DNA of 64,000 nucleotides from assembly GCA_037903475.1 (NCBI GenBank), contig JBAJFG010000451.1:310001-374000 (forward strand). The letters are read 5' to 3'. Under the pieces are notes generated by a model. The model saw only the letters and a program-made list of their open reading frames with translations, was not told where the DNA came from and searched no databases. Source of the DNA: Ancylostoma caninum (lineage: Eukaryota > Nematoda > Chromadorea > Rhabditida > Ancylostomatidae). A program made the position numbers and the translations under genes. Positions within the stretch are counted from its first letter, which is position 1. The number at the start of each line of letters is the position of its first letter. Shown here piece by piece: positions 35,933 through 46,193 of the stretch.

Positions 35933-37850
35933 TAAAGAACAAAATTATGGCACAGCCAGCAGAGTGTCAGTATAATATCACGCGAAGCGGTAATGAGTTC
36001 CAACTGAAAAGGGCGAATCGCTACTTCAAAAGAACATTTACAGGGCGAGATCAAAGAATTCGAATAAACTCGGCGAAGAATATCACCACAAGCCAGTATA
36101 AGCACACAGACATCAAGTTATTTCAAGCAATAATTGTCGCTTAACTGAGACCACATACTATCTTCCCACATTCAAGAACTTTCTACAAATAATCAAAACA
36201 TTAAAAAAATCTCCTGAACCCATGATTGCAAATCAATGGTCTTCTCTGAATAAGTGCTTCAGCGATCGTGACAGAAGAGATCAGAATTGAACGTGCATCC
36301 TATTAAATGTATCACGCCTAAATCATGGAAGAGATCAATACAACATCTCGTCTTCTTCACATAAAATGTTGGAAAACCTTAACTTTCCTTTCAATAGCCA
36401 CATCACATGATTTCAAAATGGAATTTCGTATAAAAGGTGAGCCGATTAGTTGTACCCAAAATATTTCTAATCCTTTGGTCGTTAGCGTTTTATACCAAAC
36501 TTTCTCCGGGAATTTTGTCGTTATTAAAAGCCTCTAAGACATAGTGGTGCGGGGTCAGAGAGCACAGTTTCGAAGGAAAACAAAAAAATCTAAATGAAAC
36601 TGTACACTAGGAGAGGGCCCAAAATTAATTAACCTTCAGGGCGCATTAGTGCAAACACTATCTCGAACAGAAAAAAACCAAAATACAAAAGGAAAGGAAG
36701 GGAAATCAGCACACAGAGAAAAACAATGGTACATATCCAAAACGCTGGAAAGAAAAGCACGTCACGACATCCAAGTGAAAGCGAAAAGAAAAGTGAAGGA
36801 CTCTCCACAACGATGCATTAACAATTAAGAACTCCTCATTCATTGAAACTACATCGAATTATGGAAAACTCAGAATTCCTTGGCATTTTCTTCAAAAGAA
36901 ATTACAAAATAGGCAGAAAATGGAAATCTTGAAATTCACTGCATTTCGCTGCCGCGGCGAACAACAGATACTCCGCTAACCTGATTTTCAATGCGGGCGG
37001 TCGCGCAGTTCGATTGGGTCGCGATTTGGCTCTGGGTCAGAGCAGGGCTGAGATTGTAGCTGCGTTGTTTGGAGTTGGAGGATAGACTTTCTCCGGAGAC
37101 AGTGAAAAAGGGAGAGGAAAGCGTAAGAAGCGGGAGACGCAGAGATAGAGGTATCTGGAACGACCGTAGCAGAATGGATTTCCTTACAGAATGGTACGAA
37201 GAACAGAAGCAGAAAAACGGAAGAATTGCAGCAGGGAACAGAAAGAACCGCAGGTCACCTGTCGATCCTCCCGGTTTTCTGTTGCGGTCCTTCAGAAAAT
37301 CTGTGTGGAGTGGACATGTACGATCTATGGAACAGAAGGGGATCTAGAGTGAATATTGGGAGGTGCAATGGAGAGTGAATTGGCGAAGAGAGAGAGAGAG
37401 CGAAAATTAAGCAAGAGACGAAGATTTCTGATGGAGGGTGATGGAATGTGGAAACGGGGAAGATGAAAAAAAGTTCTACCCTTTTTTCATAGAAAAATTC
37501 ACAAAATAGAATGCTAGTAATCTGCGAGAATCGCGCAATGACGTCTTTTAGCTTTCGAGCGCATGTATCCCGACAGAGAAAATTCCAAAAACTGTCCAGT
37601 AACTAATAATCAGCAAAAGGTTTGCAAGATATCCTAGAAATCTGATTTCGCGATAATTCACCTTAAGGTTTCAGCGTCAAAGTATTGGTGTAATTTTCGG
37701 CCACCCTGTAGTGTTGCAAGAAGATCAGTCATGTATGCTTCAGCAAAAAAAAAACAGTCAAAATCATACATCGCTAAACTACGTCTTGAAGGTCTGATAC
37801 CGTGAGCAAGTCTATACTCAGCAGAAATCTCTTGAATTTGTTGGAGTCTT
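35933..37850. other. Upstream region of RPL8
   Basis: Holds the RPL8 promoter or outron. Bases 36950-37340 are locally GC- and purine-rich and open on the plus strand for 92 codons (37069-37347), but no domain is visible. It may be regulatory DNA. Confidence 0.35.
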
Positions 37851-38872
37851 TTGCTTTCATTAGCTCTGCGGGCAACTTGTTCAGATAGCGAGCAACTCGA
37901 CTGCAGAAAGAGTCCTGATATCGTCGCCAGTGCTGAAATAGTGAGGTTGAGTAGTGTTTCAGAGAGGTCAGTGAGAAAAATCCAGAAAGTTATGGACATT
38001 CAGCAACACAACAGCAGAGAGGCTCGGGCCTTGCTTTTTAATGAACAATTTTCAACTACATGCGTTAACATTAAGTCTCATTCTCGTCAGTTTTGAAACC
38101 CACCATGCAAGTCAAAGATTTGTTTCTCCAGTGTTTAGCTTTCCACGTCTACCAGTATTTTGCATCAAAACCAGAGTAAAAAGTGCCATGCCATGCAGGG
38201 AATTGTCGTCAATGCTATATACCTCTGCAAATCCTTGCGTCCATTCGCGGACGTCGAGGGAGTCAAGGAGGAAAATCAATACGCCCGTGTCGCTGTGGGT
38301 CGAGATGCTAAGCTCGACTGCTTTCCATGGATATTTTGCCATTTTTCCATTTCTTGACATTGTTGCCCTGTAATATTCCATTGTACGACTCTTCCATGTC
38401 AACATGTTGTGATGCGGTGGATGAATGAATAAATAAAAAATATACAAGAAGAAAGAGAGCAGAATTGAATGGGGTTTTGGGTAGGAAATGTCCGTCAAAA
38501 ACTTATATTTCGTTGTTTCTGCAGGAAGAATGCTTCCGAATGATGTCCGGTCATTCCCCAAAAATGGATATTTATACTGTTCAAGCTTCATGAACATAGT
38601 TCGTATTTATCGAATATATGCACTTTTTCTAGCGAGCTGCGAAAGGAGTTGTTATGCTAACTGGTTTCGATAGACCACGTGTAGTCATCGTTTTCCCACC
38701 AGACACAGCTTCGAGGAGAGAATGGCCTGAGTTATTCCAGATGCTTCGAAAGTGTCCAGGCTCAGCTTGTTTCATGACTATTTCAACAGTGGTTCGGCAG
38801 TCTGAAAGTTATAATCCGCTGAAATCCAATGTAACTGATTTGACTCGAACAGAGTATTTTTCGAACGCGTGA
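37851..38872 (+). CDS. Putative von Willebrand A-like domain gene or relic (partial)
   Basis: Exon-like blocks on the plus strand. 37895-38000 reads PDIVASAEIV then SERSVRKIQKVMD. 38199-38357 follows a GCAG acceptor and has ENQYARVAVGRDAKLDCF. 38525-38578 follows TTTCTGCAG. 38633-38872 follows TTTTTCTAG, is terminal, and reads RPRVVIVFPPDTASRREW. The last two join in phase 0 across a 54-base intron and end in TGA. The order of a DIV strand, SERSVRKIQKVM helix, RVAV strand, then RPRVVIVF strand resembles a vWA Rossmann fold. The canonical DxSxS metal site is not visible (ASAEIVRLSS stands where it should be), and no donor was found for the second block. It may be a pseudogene. Assignment is tentative. 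Confidence 0.38.
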
Positions 38873-40039
38873 AAACACTCCTGATTTTTTAATTTATTTG
38901 GTAGATTTGAATACCATCCTAGCTCTCTTTGTGCTCTGCATCAAGCTTTGTTAGGCATTCACACTCCATCACCTCATAAGTTTTTATTTGTGAATTTTGG
39001 ACGAGGTCTCAAACTAGCGATTCTCCGCTGTGAAGGCACATGCCTACATATGTATAAAATTCTATGTGAACTGTGACCCATATCTGCTAGAACAACATGT
39101 GCTTTCAATTTCAATTTATTCATTTAAGCTTTGAACTTGCGAATACAAACAAATTCCCAATTTTTCGCGTTTTTTCTTTTTTATTGCTTCTAAAGGTGAA
39201 GAATAAATTTCCAATGAAAGATTTCCGAGGCTGAAACTGTGAAACAGTAAAGGTAGTCAGGGCGAAAAGGTGTAAGAATTCAGGACCAGAGCAGGGTTAC
39301 CTACTTAGCTGGTTTCACTGTAAATTCACAACAACCTTATTTCATAGACTGCAATATCTTTACCGTTAGAAGTCTTTTTCTAGCAATTTTCTCTAAAATC
39401 TCTCAAATTTATCACTTTCGCTCTTTTTGTGCATAGTCCCGGATTGCCACAGCAAGGCGAATACTTATGTCCAACGTGAACAAATCACTCAATTTCTTGG
39501 CTCTTTGTAGTAGGCCTGCAACGTGGAAATATTCCTAAGGAAGGCTTTTTTTCCGCAAAATTATGAAAAAAAAAACGATGTTGAAGGAAGAAAGCACCGA
39601 GCGTCTATGAGTAACTCTTCTCAAAAATTTGAATTTATTTGTTTATTTATTACGCGCGTAGGTGTGCCCCATTAATAATCGATGCATGACTGATGAGAAA
39701 AAAAAACAAAACCTGTAGAAGAAATTAGTTAAAGCAGAAGCACAGCGACGGTAGGGGTCAAACAGGTAAAGGCTAAGGTAGCGCAAAATATGTAATTGTC
39801 TCTTTAAAACATGCCAAATAATTTAACAAATGTTTCATATATGTACGTATTAAGTCCCATAAGGTACTGTGCATCCGGAACGTCTCAAGGTGGGAGGGGG
39901 GGGGGGGTTACTGCCAAAGTCGTAGCTGGAGAAATACTTCATCTCGATCCCTCTCGCGATAACGTAATCTTTGATTTTGTTGCTTGTGGTTTTCGTATCT
40001 ATAGAGGCAAAAAAAAGGACAATAATCCAGCCCAATTCC
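38873..40039. other. Intergenic DNA
   Basis: Contains a 16-base G-rich run at 39892-39907. No other feature recognised. Confidence 0.4.
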
Positions 40040-40041
40040 AG
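40040..40041 (+). promoter_or_regulatory. Probable trans-splice acceptor of the 178-residue protein gene
   Basis: CAATTCCAG ends three bases before the ATG at 40045. The frame is open upstream too, so a cis-spliced longer form cannot be excluded. Confidence 0.45.
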
Positions 40042-40044
40042 AAA

Positions 40045-41914
40045 ATGTCCACCAAGGAGTACTTCGTGCCATCCGAAGAGGTGATGACCTCTATAGTGCT
40101 GCCAACGATCGTCTTCTGCATCGGTATGGTGGTGGCGATGCTCGTCGGCATCAACAAATGCAAGCAATGGGAGCTGGACAAGATCGTCGAGATGCGGCGG
40201 ACACGACGGGTTGTGCAACGGATAACAGCTCGATTACGCGAGAAGAACTTCAAAACCATCCAAAGTATGCTTATTGATCGCGTATGATATTAGCTTGACT
40301 CTGTTGAGTATCAGCCTTGTTACTTGTGGATATTAGTGATACTTTTCTTCACGGTGTACTTCAGCGAAATTTTTTTATTAGTCTACGAAATGGTGGAAAT
40401 ATTTTTCATCTTTTTCTTTTTTCCTCTTATTTTTTAAAAACAAATTATTTCTACCATTGAGTTACTAAATATATACCTTAGACGCCCGCAACATGAGGAA
40501 GCGCGCTGCTGCTGCCAAAGCCGCGGAGAAGAAGATGAAAACCGAAGTGGCGCCACCAGTATACTCCACACAACAACAGGCTGTGTAAGTTGCTATGCAT
40601 TTCATTCATCTATTTATTGCTTCATTCGCTTCGTTACGCTTGGATTTACATCAAATGGAGGAAAAACTATTGAAAGTTTGAGAAAAATCCAGTACAAGAT
40701 TCTGGTCCCAAGTCGAGAACCTCCCAATGAGGGCACTACTGCTACGGGGGCTATGATGAACCTCCTGAACCAAGGCAAGAGAGCGCGTAGTTATCTCTGA
40801 ATTGTCATCTTCTAAGGAATTAGCATACTAATGACTAGCATATGCGTTATAGAGTGGTGCTGCGAGCAAATAGCTGCACGAAATTTCTCAACTTTTGCTT
40901 TGCAGATTATTAATAATTCCATATTTATTTTTTATGAGTACACTCAAGACCAGAAAAAGGTGTGATGTATTAAGAAATAGAGATAGATAAGTGAAGATGG
41001 AAGAAAGGTGAAAAAAAAGATGAAAGAAGAGGCGAGGACATTCCGAAGAAAAATGTTTGAAATGACAGATAACTAGTTTAAGCCGAAAAAACTTTTTTGT
41101 CTTGATTATACTCGTAAGAACTCTATGAAAATAGAGAGTCTTCTTGCAGCTTGGAAGATGTTAATTTCGAATGTCTTGGACGACAAAGTCCGACGAGGAT
41201 TTTTTTTTTGCTACGAACTAACAATTAACGGTTAACGACTACTAATAATTCACAATTTTGTTGCCATGTAACTTTTATTGTTTTCAACCACATTTGATTT
41301 CTACATCCATGATAGCACTTGTTCAGATGTGGCACATCACCACCTCCTTCATATGAGGACGCTTTGTTAGATGAGTACTACTACGAGTGCCTACCTTCTT
41401 CTAGCAGGTATCTGTCGTACATTAACTTATAAGGGGTAACCTATACCAGAGCTGTGCGTTAGAAAAATTTCAGATATCGTTAACCCGTTAATTCGTTCCG
41501 TTAAGCCAAAAATAGCCGTTACGCGTTAATGCGTTAATTCGTTACCTTAGTAACGCACAGCCCTGGTCTATACCATTATCAACGACAAACTGAGGCACAC
41601 GCATGTTAGATTGTCGCGTTTTTTTTTGCTTTGACTTTGAATCCTTGCAGTTGATGATTAATGGGACATGTGTTCATTATTACCCCTCTTGCGTTCGCAG
41701 GCCATTAGCTATGGCCTTGCAGTCATTTGAACCTTCTCAGTCGGCTAATGACTGCAGTGAAAATTGCTCTCATCCAATAAATCATTCTAGATCGTCGCAT
41801 ACCACTACAACGAGCACCAGGCGTTCGTCGACACAGTCGCGTGCTTCTCGCCGCACCAACCGATCGAGCAGAAAAATTAGCAGGACTAATACTCATGGAG
41901 TTCTTGCTGTTTGA
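40045..41914 (+). CDS. Single-pass membrane protein with basic Ser/Thr/Arg-rich tail, 178 residues
   Basis: Three exons: 40045-40264, 40482-40584 and 41701-41914 (introns 217 and 1116 bases; donors GTATGC and GTAAGT, acceptors CCTTAG and TTCGCAG). Phases 1 and 2 fit at both joins, and the stop is at 41912. The product starts MSTKEYFVPSEEV. Residues about 15-37 form one transmembrane helix (IVLPTIVFCIGMVVAMLVGI). Next comes a long charged, probably helical segment rich in Arg and Lys (about 38-95, including an AAAAKAAEKK run), a PPVYSTQQQ motif, and a Ser/Thr/Arg tail (about 130-170). Such a layout suits a type III membrane protein with a large cytosolic tail, perhaps cytoskeleton-linked. That is inference; no family recognised. 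Confidence 0.75.
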
Positions 41915-42153
41915 ACTCCTTTTGTCGGCGCTATCCTACATCCGAGACTACGAACTTTCTTCTGAATTTTTCGCGATGAAACCTCAAATAATAAGTATAT
42001 CTGAATAATAAGGCTGCTAACCACGAACACCTTATTCATTTTGTATCGTAACTCCATTTTTGTAGGAGAATGTTGGGCTTGCTGTAGATAAGACATCTCA
42101 CATAAACCGCTCAATTTTTTTACAGAGGGTGATTTCAGACGCTGATCAATATA
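41915..42153. other. Intergenic DNA with one copy of a degenerate repeat
   Basis: Near 42025-42075 the run TTTTGTATCGTAACTCCATT followed by TTTGTAGGAG matches the repeat at 49995-50037 and relatives at 42590-42640 and 50215-50360. Confidence 0.45.
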
Positions 42154-42418
42154 CAGTGGATGGCAATGTCGGTGGCGCATTCGCGGCCTCGAGAAGGACG
42201 CAGCGCTACCGCGCCGCGCGCGCCGGGATCGGTGTCATCGCCGCCGGAATGCTAATTCTAGGGTCTTTTCTTCCCGATTTGCTCAAAGATCCTTGAAATC
42301 GAGTAGAAAAGCTGCTGAAAATTGGGTAACAGCAGCAGAATACATAGGTTACGGTGCGCGCGGCGCTGTTGCGCGACGTCCTTTGCCGCAGATGGGCCAA
42401 CGCCATTGGCGTCCACTG
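42154..42418. mobile_element. TA-flanked GC-rich MITE, copy A (265 bp)
   Basis: The ends are CAGTGGATGGCAATGTCGGT and its inverted partner GGCGTCCACTG. TA lies directly outside both ends (42152-42153 and 42419-42420). Copy B at 46709-46977 matches along its whole length, including GCGGCCTC, CGGGATCGGTGTC, GATCCTTGAAA-type and GGCGCG blocks. No coding capacity. Confidence 0.82.
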
Positions 42419-43978
42419 TATGTAGCTTTGCATGACACTCCCATTATCCCACCAACATCGCAATTTCTTCCGATTTCCTACAGTAATCTGCCAAAAACGG
42501 GGTTGCCATAAAATTTGTAGAGAATACCTCTGTTCATCATCTCAGAGAACGCTTTCATTAAAAAGTTGAGAGGATTCTGTGAGGGACCGTATCTGCCGTA
42601 ACCCTACAAAAGTGGGGTTACCGTACAAAATTACAAAATGGATACGATATCCATGTCCAGCACCCAAACAATCCTATCCACGTTCAAAGTTTCAGCGAAG
42701 AAAATCCCTCGAGCGAAAAAAAAAAACGGAATTTTGGGCCTGGGATGTGGAGTAGTGCCCTTCTATGTAAATAGATCTAATCTTGGAACCATTTCGTCGA
42801 TTTCCATCATTTGATCATTTGATTCGCTTGTCTGCTGCTGGACAGAAGTTTGGAGTTCAATTCTTCTGCTGTACATAGAATTCCTTGGATACGGTAGAAC
42901 AGTACTATGTGGAGTGTAGGAATCCAATTAACCGTAAAGAATCTTACTGTTTGCTTCTGTACTGCTTGGTTGTGGTATTATTAGTTGTTATGTTGCTCTG
43001 ACAGCTTATTACTCATCTTGTTGCTCTGATTTTCTCGAAGACATGTGGAATAATAATTCACTTGAGCTGATTGCATCAATTTGGCTCAAATTGAGGTTTT
43101 TTACCAGAGCCATAATATTTTTTTCTAATTGCACAGACGTACTTAGAGTGGCGCTCCGTTCACAATAAAGCAGGTATTGTCGTTCTTATTGCATTGCCCA
43201 CACTATAACCGCATGTACCGTGGCTCATTGCAAATATTTCTGTAAAAATTTGTAATAAAGGTTGCTGTTTCAATTGAAGTTTCCTAATGGGATGTCTATG
43301 CAAACGTTTAAAATGCTGCAATTTTCGAAAATTAAAGGTAAGCTGTATCTTGGTTCTACATTGGCATAGAAACCCTAGCTGTTACACTTGATTTACAAAT
43401 TACTAGCGTATAATACGGAGCTCAAGGGTCTACAAGTGATTTGGTCAATAGGTTCTGAAGGAACAGTAATTTCAAAGAAACGTAATCTCAAAAACAGAAA
43501 GAAACTAATCTCAAAACCCGCATTTTCATTGAGAGAATTTATTTTTGAAGCTGATGATTCGGATGGCTGGAAGAGCAGCGGCACGCAGTGGCAAGGAAAT
43601 GCAGGGCTAAACGAATAAGTTGGCAAAGGCAGAGCAGAGACTAGAGTTTCTTTCTATGGACAGTATTCACAATAACGAAAAAGAGTTTAAATCAAATACA
43701 ATTCACCGACTACCGAAAACAAATAGTTGCGAAGATTCGTAGAGAAAACTTTCAACGGCACGAAGCTCAGCAAAGCTGATCGCAAAGCTGAGGCATTCTT
43801 TGACAATAGGGCCTCTTCTCTACTTCCTTCGTAGGATCATTCAAAACCAGAAGGTGCGCAAATACCAGGAAAAAAGCAGCATGTGAAAGAATTTGAAAAT
43901 CGAAGAACCGTAGAGAGCACCATTCTGAAGACGTTTAACGGGAAGAGTGGGCTGCTGCTAACTTCATGAGAGTTCGGC
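42419..43978. other. Intergenic DNA
   Basis: Bases 42585-42680 belong to the degenerate CGTAACCC/TTTTGTAGGGTTA repeat family also found at 50.0-50.4 kb. Nothing else recognised. Confidence 0.4.
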
Positions 43979-44235
43979 ATCTCTGATAACTGTGCAGGAC
44001 GAACGCAGACCAAACGGCGTAATGGTTCGGGTAGAAACCCTAGCAGCAACGGTTGCCAGTTGCTGTTATTTTCCCCTTGATTGCTGCCGTCCCTCAGCAA
44101 TTGCTGCTAAAGGGCCGTCAGATTGAGTAGCAATCGAGGGGAGGATGGCAGCAACTGGCAAACGTTGCTGCTAGGGTTTCTAATCGAACCATTACGCCGT
44201 TTGGGCTGCGTTCGTGCTGCACAGTTATCAGAGAT
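43979..44235. repeat. Long palindrome (about 108-bp arms, 41-base spacer)
   Basis: The left arm 43979-44086 and the right arm 44128-44235 are reverse complements with roughly 90% agreement, including CTCTGATAACTGTGCAG, AAACGGCGTAATGGTTCG and AAACCCTAGCAGCAACG. A transcript would form a hairpin of over 100 pairs. A single-armed relative lies near 30166-30342. Confidence 0.85.
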
Positions 44236-44449
44236 AGGAGAAACAGAGCTTATTTCGATAGTTTTCGATCGTTTCGTTCCGTTTATTATTTTTGAGGCCA
44301 GTATTAGCGTATTCACTCGACCAGACCCCTGCCAGAATAAATTAGTGATGTGGATTTGCAGAAAATCGCTGTCATCTGCGAAGTGTGTACAGAACAGTAG
44401 CCAACAACTACAGCGAACTTCAAACGGCCGTGTGATTAGGCGTACCGCG

Positions 44450-45583
44450 CAGGGGTGTGCGGAAATTTCCGTTTTCCGTTTTACGCTTTCCGTTTTCAGC
44501 CCATTTTTGGCCTTCCGTTTTACGTTTTACGTTTTGCGGGTTTTTGGCGGGAAAACGGAAACCCCCGGAAAATTATGAAAGAAGAGGGGTGGTTGTTTTT
44601 TGCGTGCATATATCCCTATCTTGAAGCGGATTCACGCGTTTCGATGTAAAATGTGCATCAGTTCACAGCAATGGCGCCAAAATTGACGTCCAAACGCCAT
44701 TTATGAAACTCGAACTATTTTGTTTGACTTTTTTGGCCTTCATCATTGCTCCGAATATGCCATACGAGTGCCGTGCTCTCCTCGAAATTTCTAAAAAAAA
44801 GTTCCGCAGAAATGTGGGGTGAACTGACATAAAATTTCCATGAGACTGTGACGTGTCATGGTAAGAGCTCAAGCATTCTTGCAAAGCAACGCATGATGTA
44901 CACTTTCTTTCAACTCGACAGAAGCATAAGGCTACTTTGTACTTGACACTGTTTCAATCAAACTATGATCCTCGTCCCCACACTGCGCCGCTGGCGCCTG
45001 ATGTTTTGCGCAATGTTTGGCCTGCTTGTGTTTCACGTTCCCCCACATACTGTTCTCCTTCTCCTTCCTCCACCGCTAACTGGCTCTAACGGGATCCCTT
45101 GTGAATAACCTGATCCTGCTCAGATTCCAAACGCATTAGCTACCGTAGTTGCCTTTTTGTCTGAATTTTTGCAGAATAGGTCTGCTCCAAAATAAAGGAA
45201 ATGAGGCGCACTTTTCACATTTTACACCTTCTCGTTTACTCAAACATTCAGTGAGGAGGCTACTCCTTGATTTTATAACTTTGATAATCTCTCATAACTC
45301 GACGAAGGATGAGTACTCCTCGATCTATCTATATTCTAGGCGTCTGAAGTAAGCAACATCAGTAGACTTGAATTTACTTAATAACTTGAAAGAGTCAGCA
45401 CTCATGCTCATAAAGAAGATACCAAGAGAATCCAATGTTGAAGAGGTCTTTTGGTCACAAACCTATGCTTGGGCAAAATTTTCCGTTTTCCGTTCTACGC
45501 TTTCCGTTTTCCACCCATTTTTGGCCTTCCGTTTTCCGTTTTACGTTTTACGGGATTTTAAATTTTACTTCCGCACATCCCTG
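44450..45583. mobile_element. hAT-like non-autonomous element (1134 bp) with perfect 8-bp target duplication
   Basis: The ends are CAGGGGTGTGCGGAA and TTCCGCACATCCCTG (inverted repeats with one difference). They are followed inward by a matching TTCCGTTTTCCGTTTTACG-rich block at both ends, in direct orientation. It is flanked by GTACCGCG at 44442-44449 and again at 45584-45591, an exact 8-base duplication as made by hAT transposases. No transposase was read inside; open frames at 44123-44578 and 45368-45751 are accidental. Confidence 0.9.
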
Positions 45584-45802
45584 GTACCGCGGCGCGGCGT
45601 GGCACTCGGTTGTCTGCTGCTGTCAGAAGCAGACAATCAGGGTCATATGCAGAGCCTCTGTGTCTCTGGCCATGGGAGCCGCGCGGCGGTCCTACCATTT
45701 GCACAAGGCCGTTTAGAGCTCCCCTTACGTGTGGTATGGAGACGCACATGAGTTTGAACTGCTGGTGAGGCTCTGCAGTTTGCATTATTACGCGCTAACA
45801 CT

Positions 45803-46124
45803 GCCGCTATAGTCCTCGAGGACTGTAGCACCTCGCGTCGCCGTCGCCGGCGACTGTGAGGCCGATACGCATCGACTGTGGGCGGAGCGGTGGCGGCGGC
45901 CGCCGTCGCCGGCGACTGGCGATCGCCAACATCGGCGGCCGCCAATGTTGGCGACTGTGATGTCGGTGCGTATCGATTGGTTGCCAACATTGGCGATTGG
46001 TGGCCGCCAATGTTGGCGACTGCGGCGCCGGTGCGTATCGACTGTGAAGGGTCGCCAACATTGGCTGCCGCCGTCGCCGGCGACGGCGACGCAAGGTGCT
46101 ATACTCGTCGAGGAGTATAGCGGC
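45803..46124. mobile_element. GC-rich terminal-inverted-repeat element (322 bp)
   Basis: About 52-bp terminal inverted repeats: GCCGCTATAGTCCTCGAGGA at the left, and GCCGCTATACTCCTCGACGA as the reverse complement of the right, running on to CGTCGCCGTCGCCGGCGAC on both sides. The interior is built of repeated CGCCAATGTTGGCGACTG and GTGCGTATCGA units in both orientations. This gives spurious open frames on both strands. A diverged relative is at 53701-53876. Superfamily unknown. Confidence 0.82.
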
Positions 46125-46177
46125 TACCTAAGTTCCGGGAGTCAATGTGTAACAGGGGGTGGAACAGACAAAGATTT

Positions 46178-46183
46178 TTTATT
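46178..46183 (-). terminator. Polyadenylation signal of the sterol-reductase-like gene
   Basis: AATAAA on the minus strand, 11 bases past the stop codon. Confidence 0.7.
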
Positions 46184-46193
46184 TTTATCAGGT

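Noticed and set aside
37658..38597. Minus-strand open frames that at first looked like a chemoreceptor
   Set aside because: The helix-like reading (SITFWIFLTDL) lacks further membrane segments, and the plus strand has better splice sites and vWA-like strands.
40681..40800. Possible extra exon of the 178-residue protein gene (YKILVPSREPPNEG...)
   Set aside because: Its acceptor is poor and it would end the protein early; skipping it gives a clean phase join to the exon at 41701.
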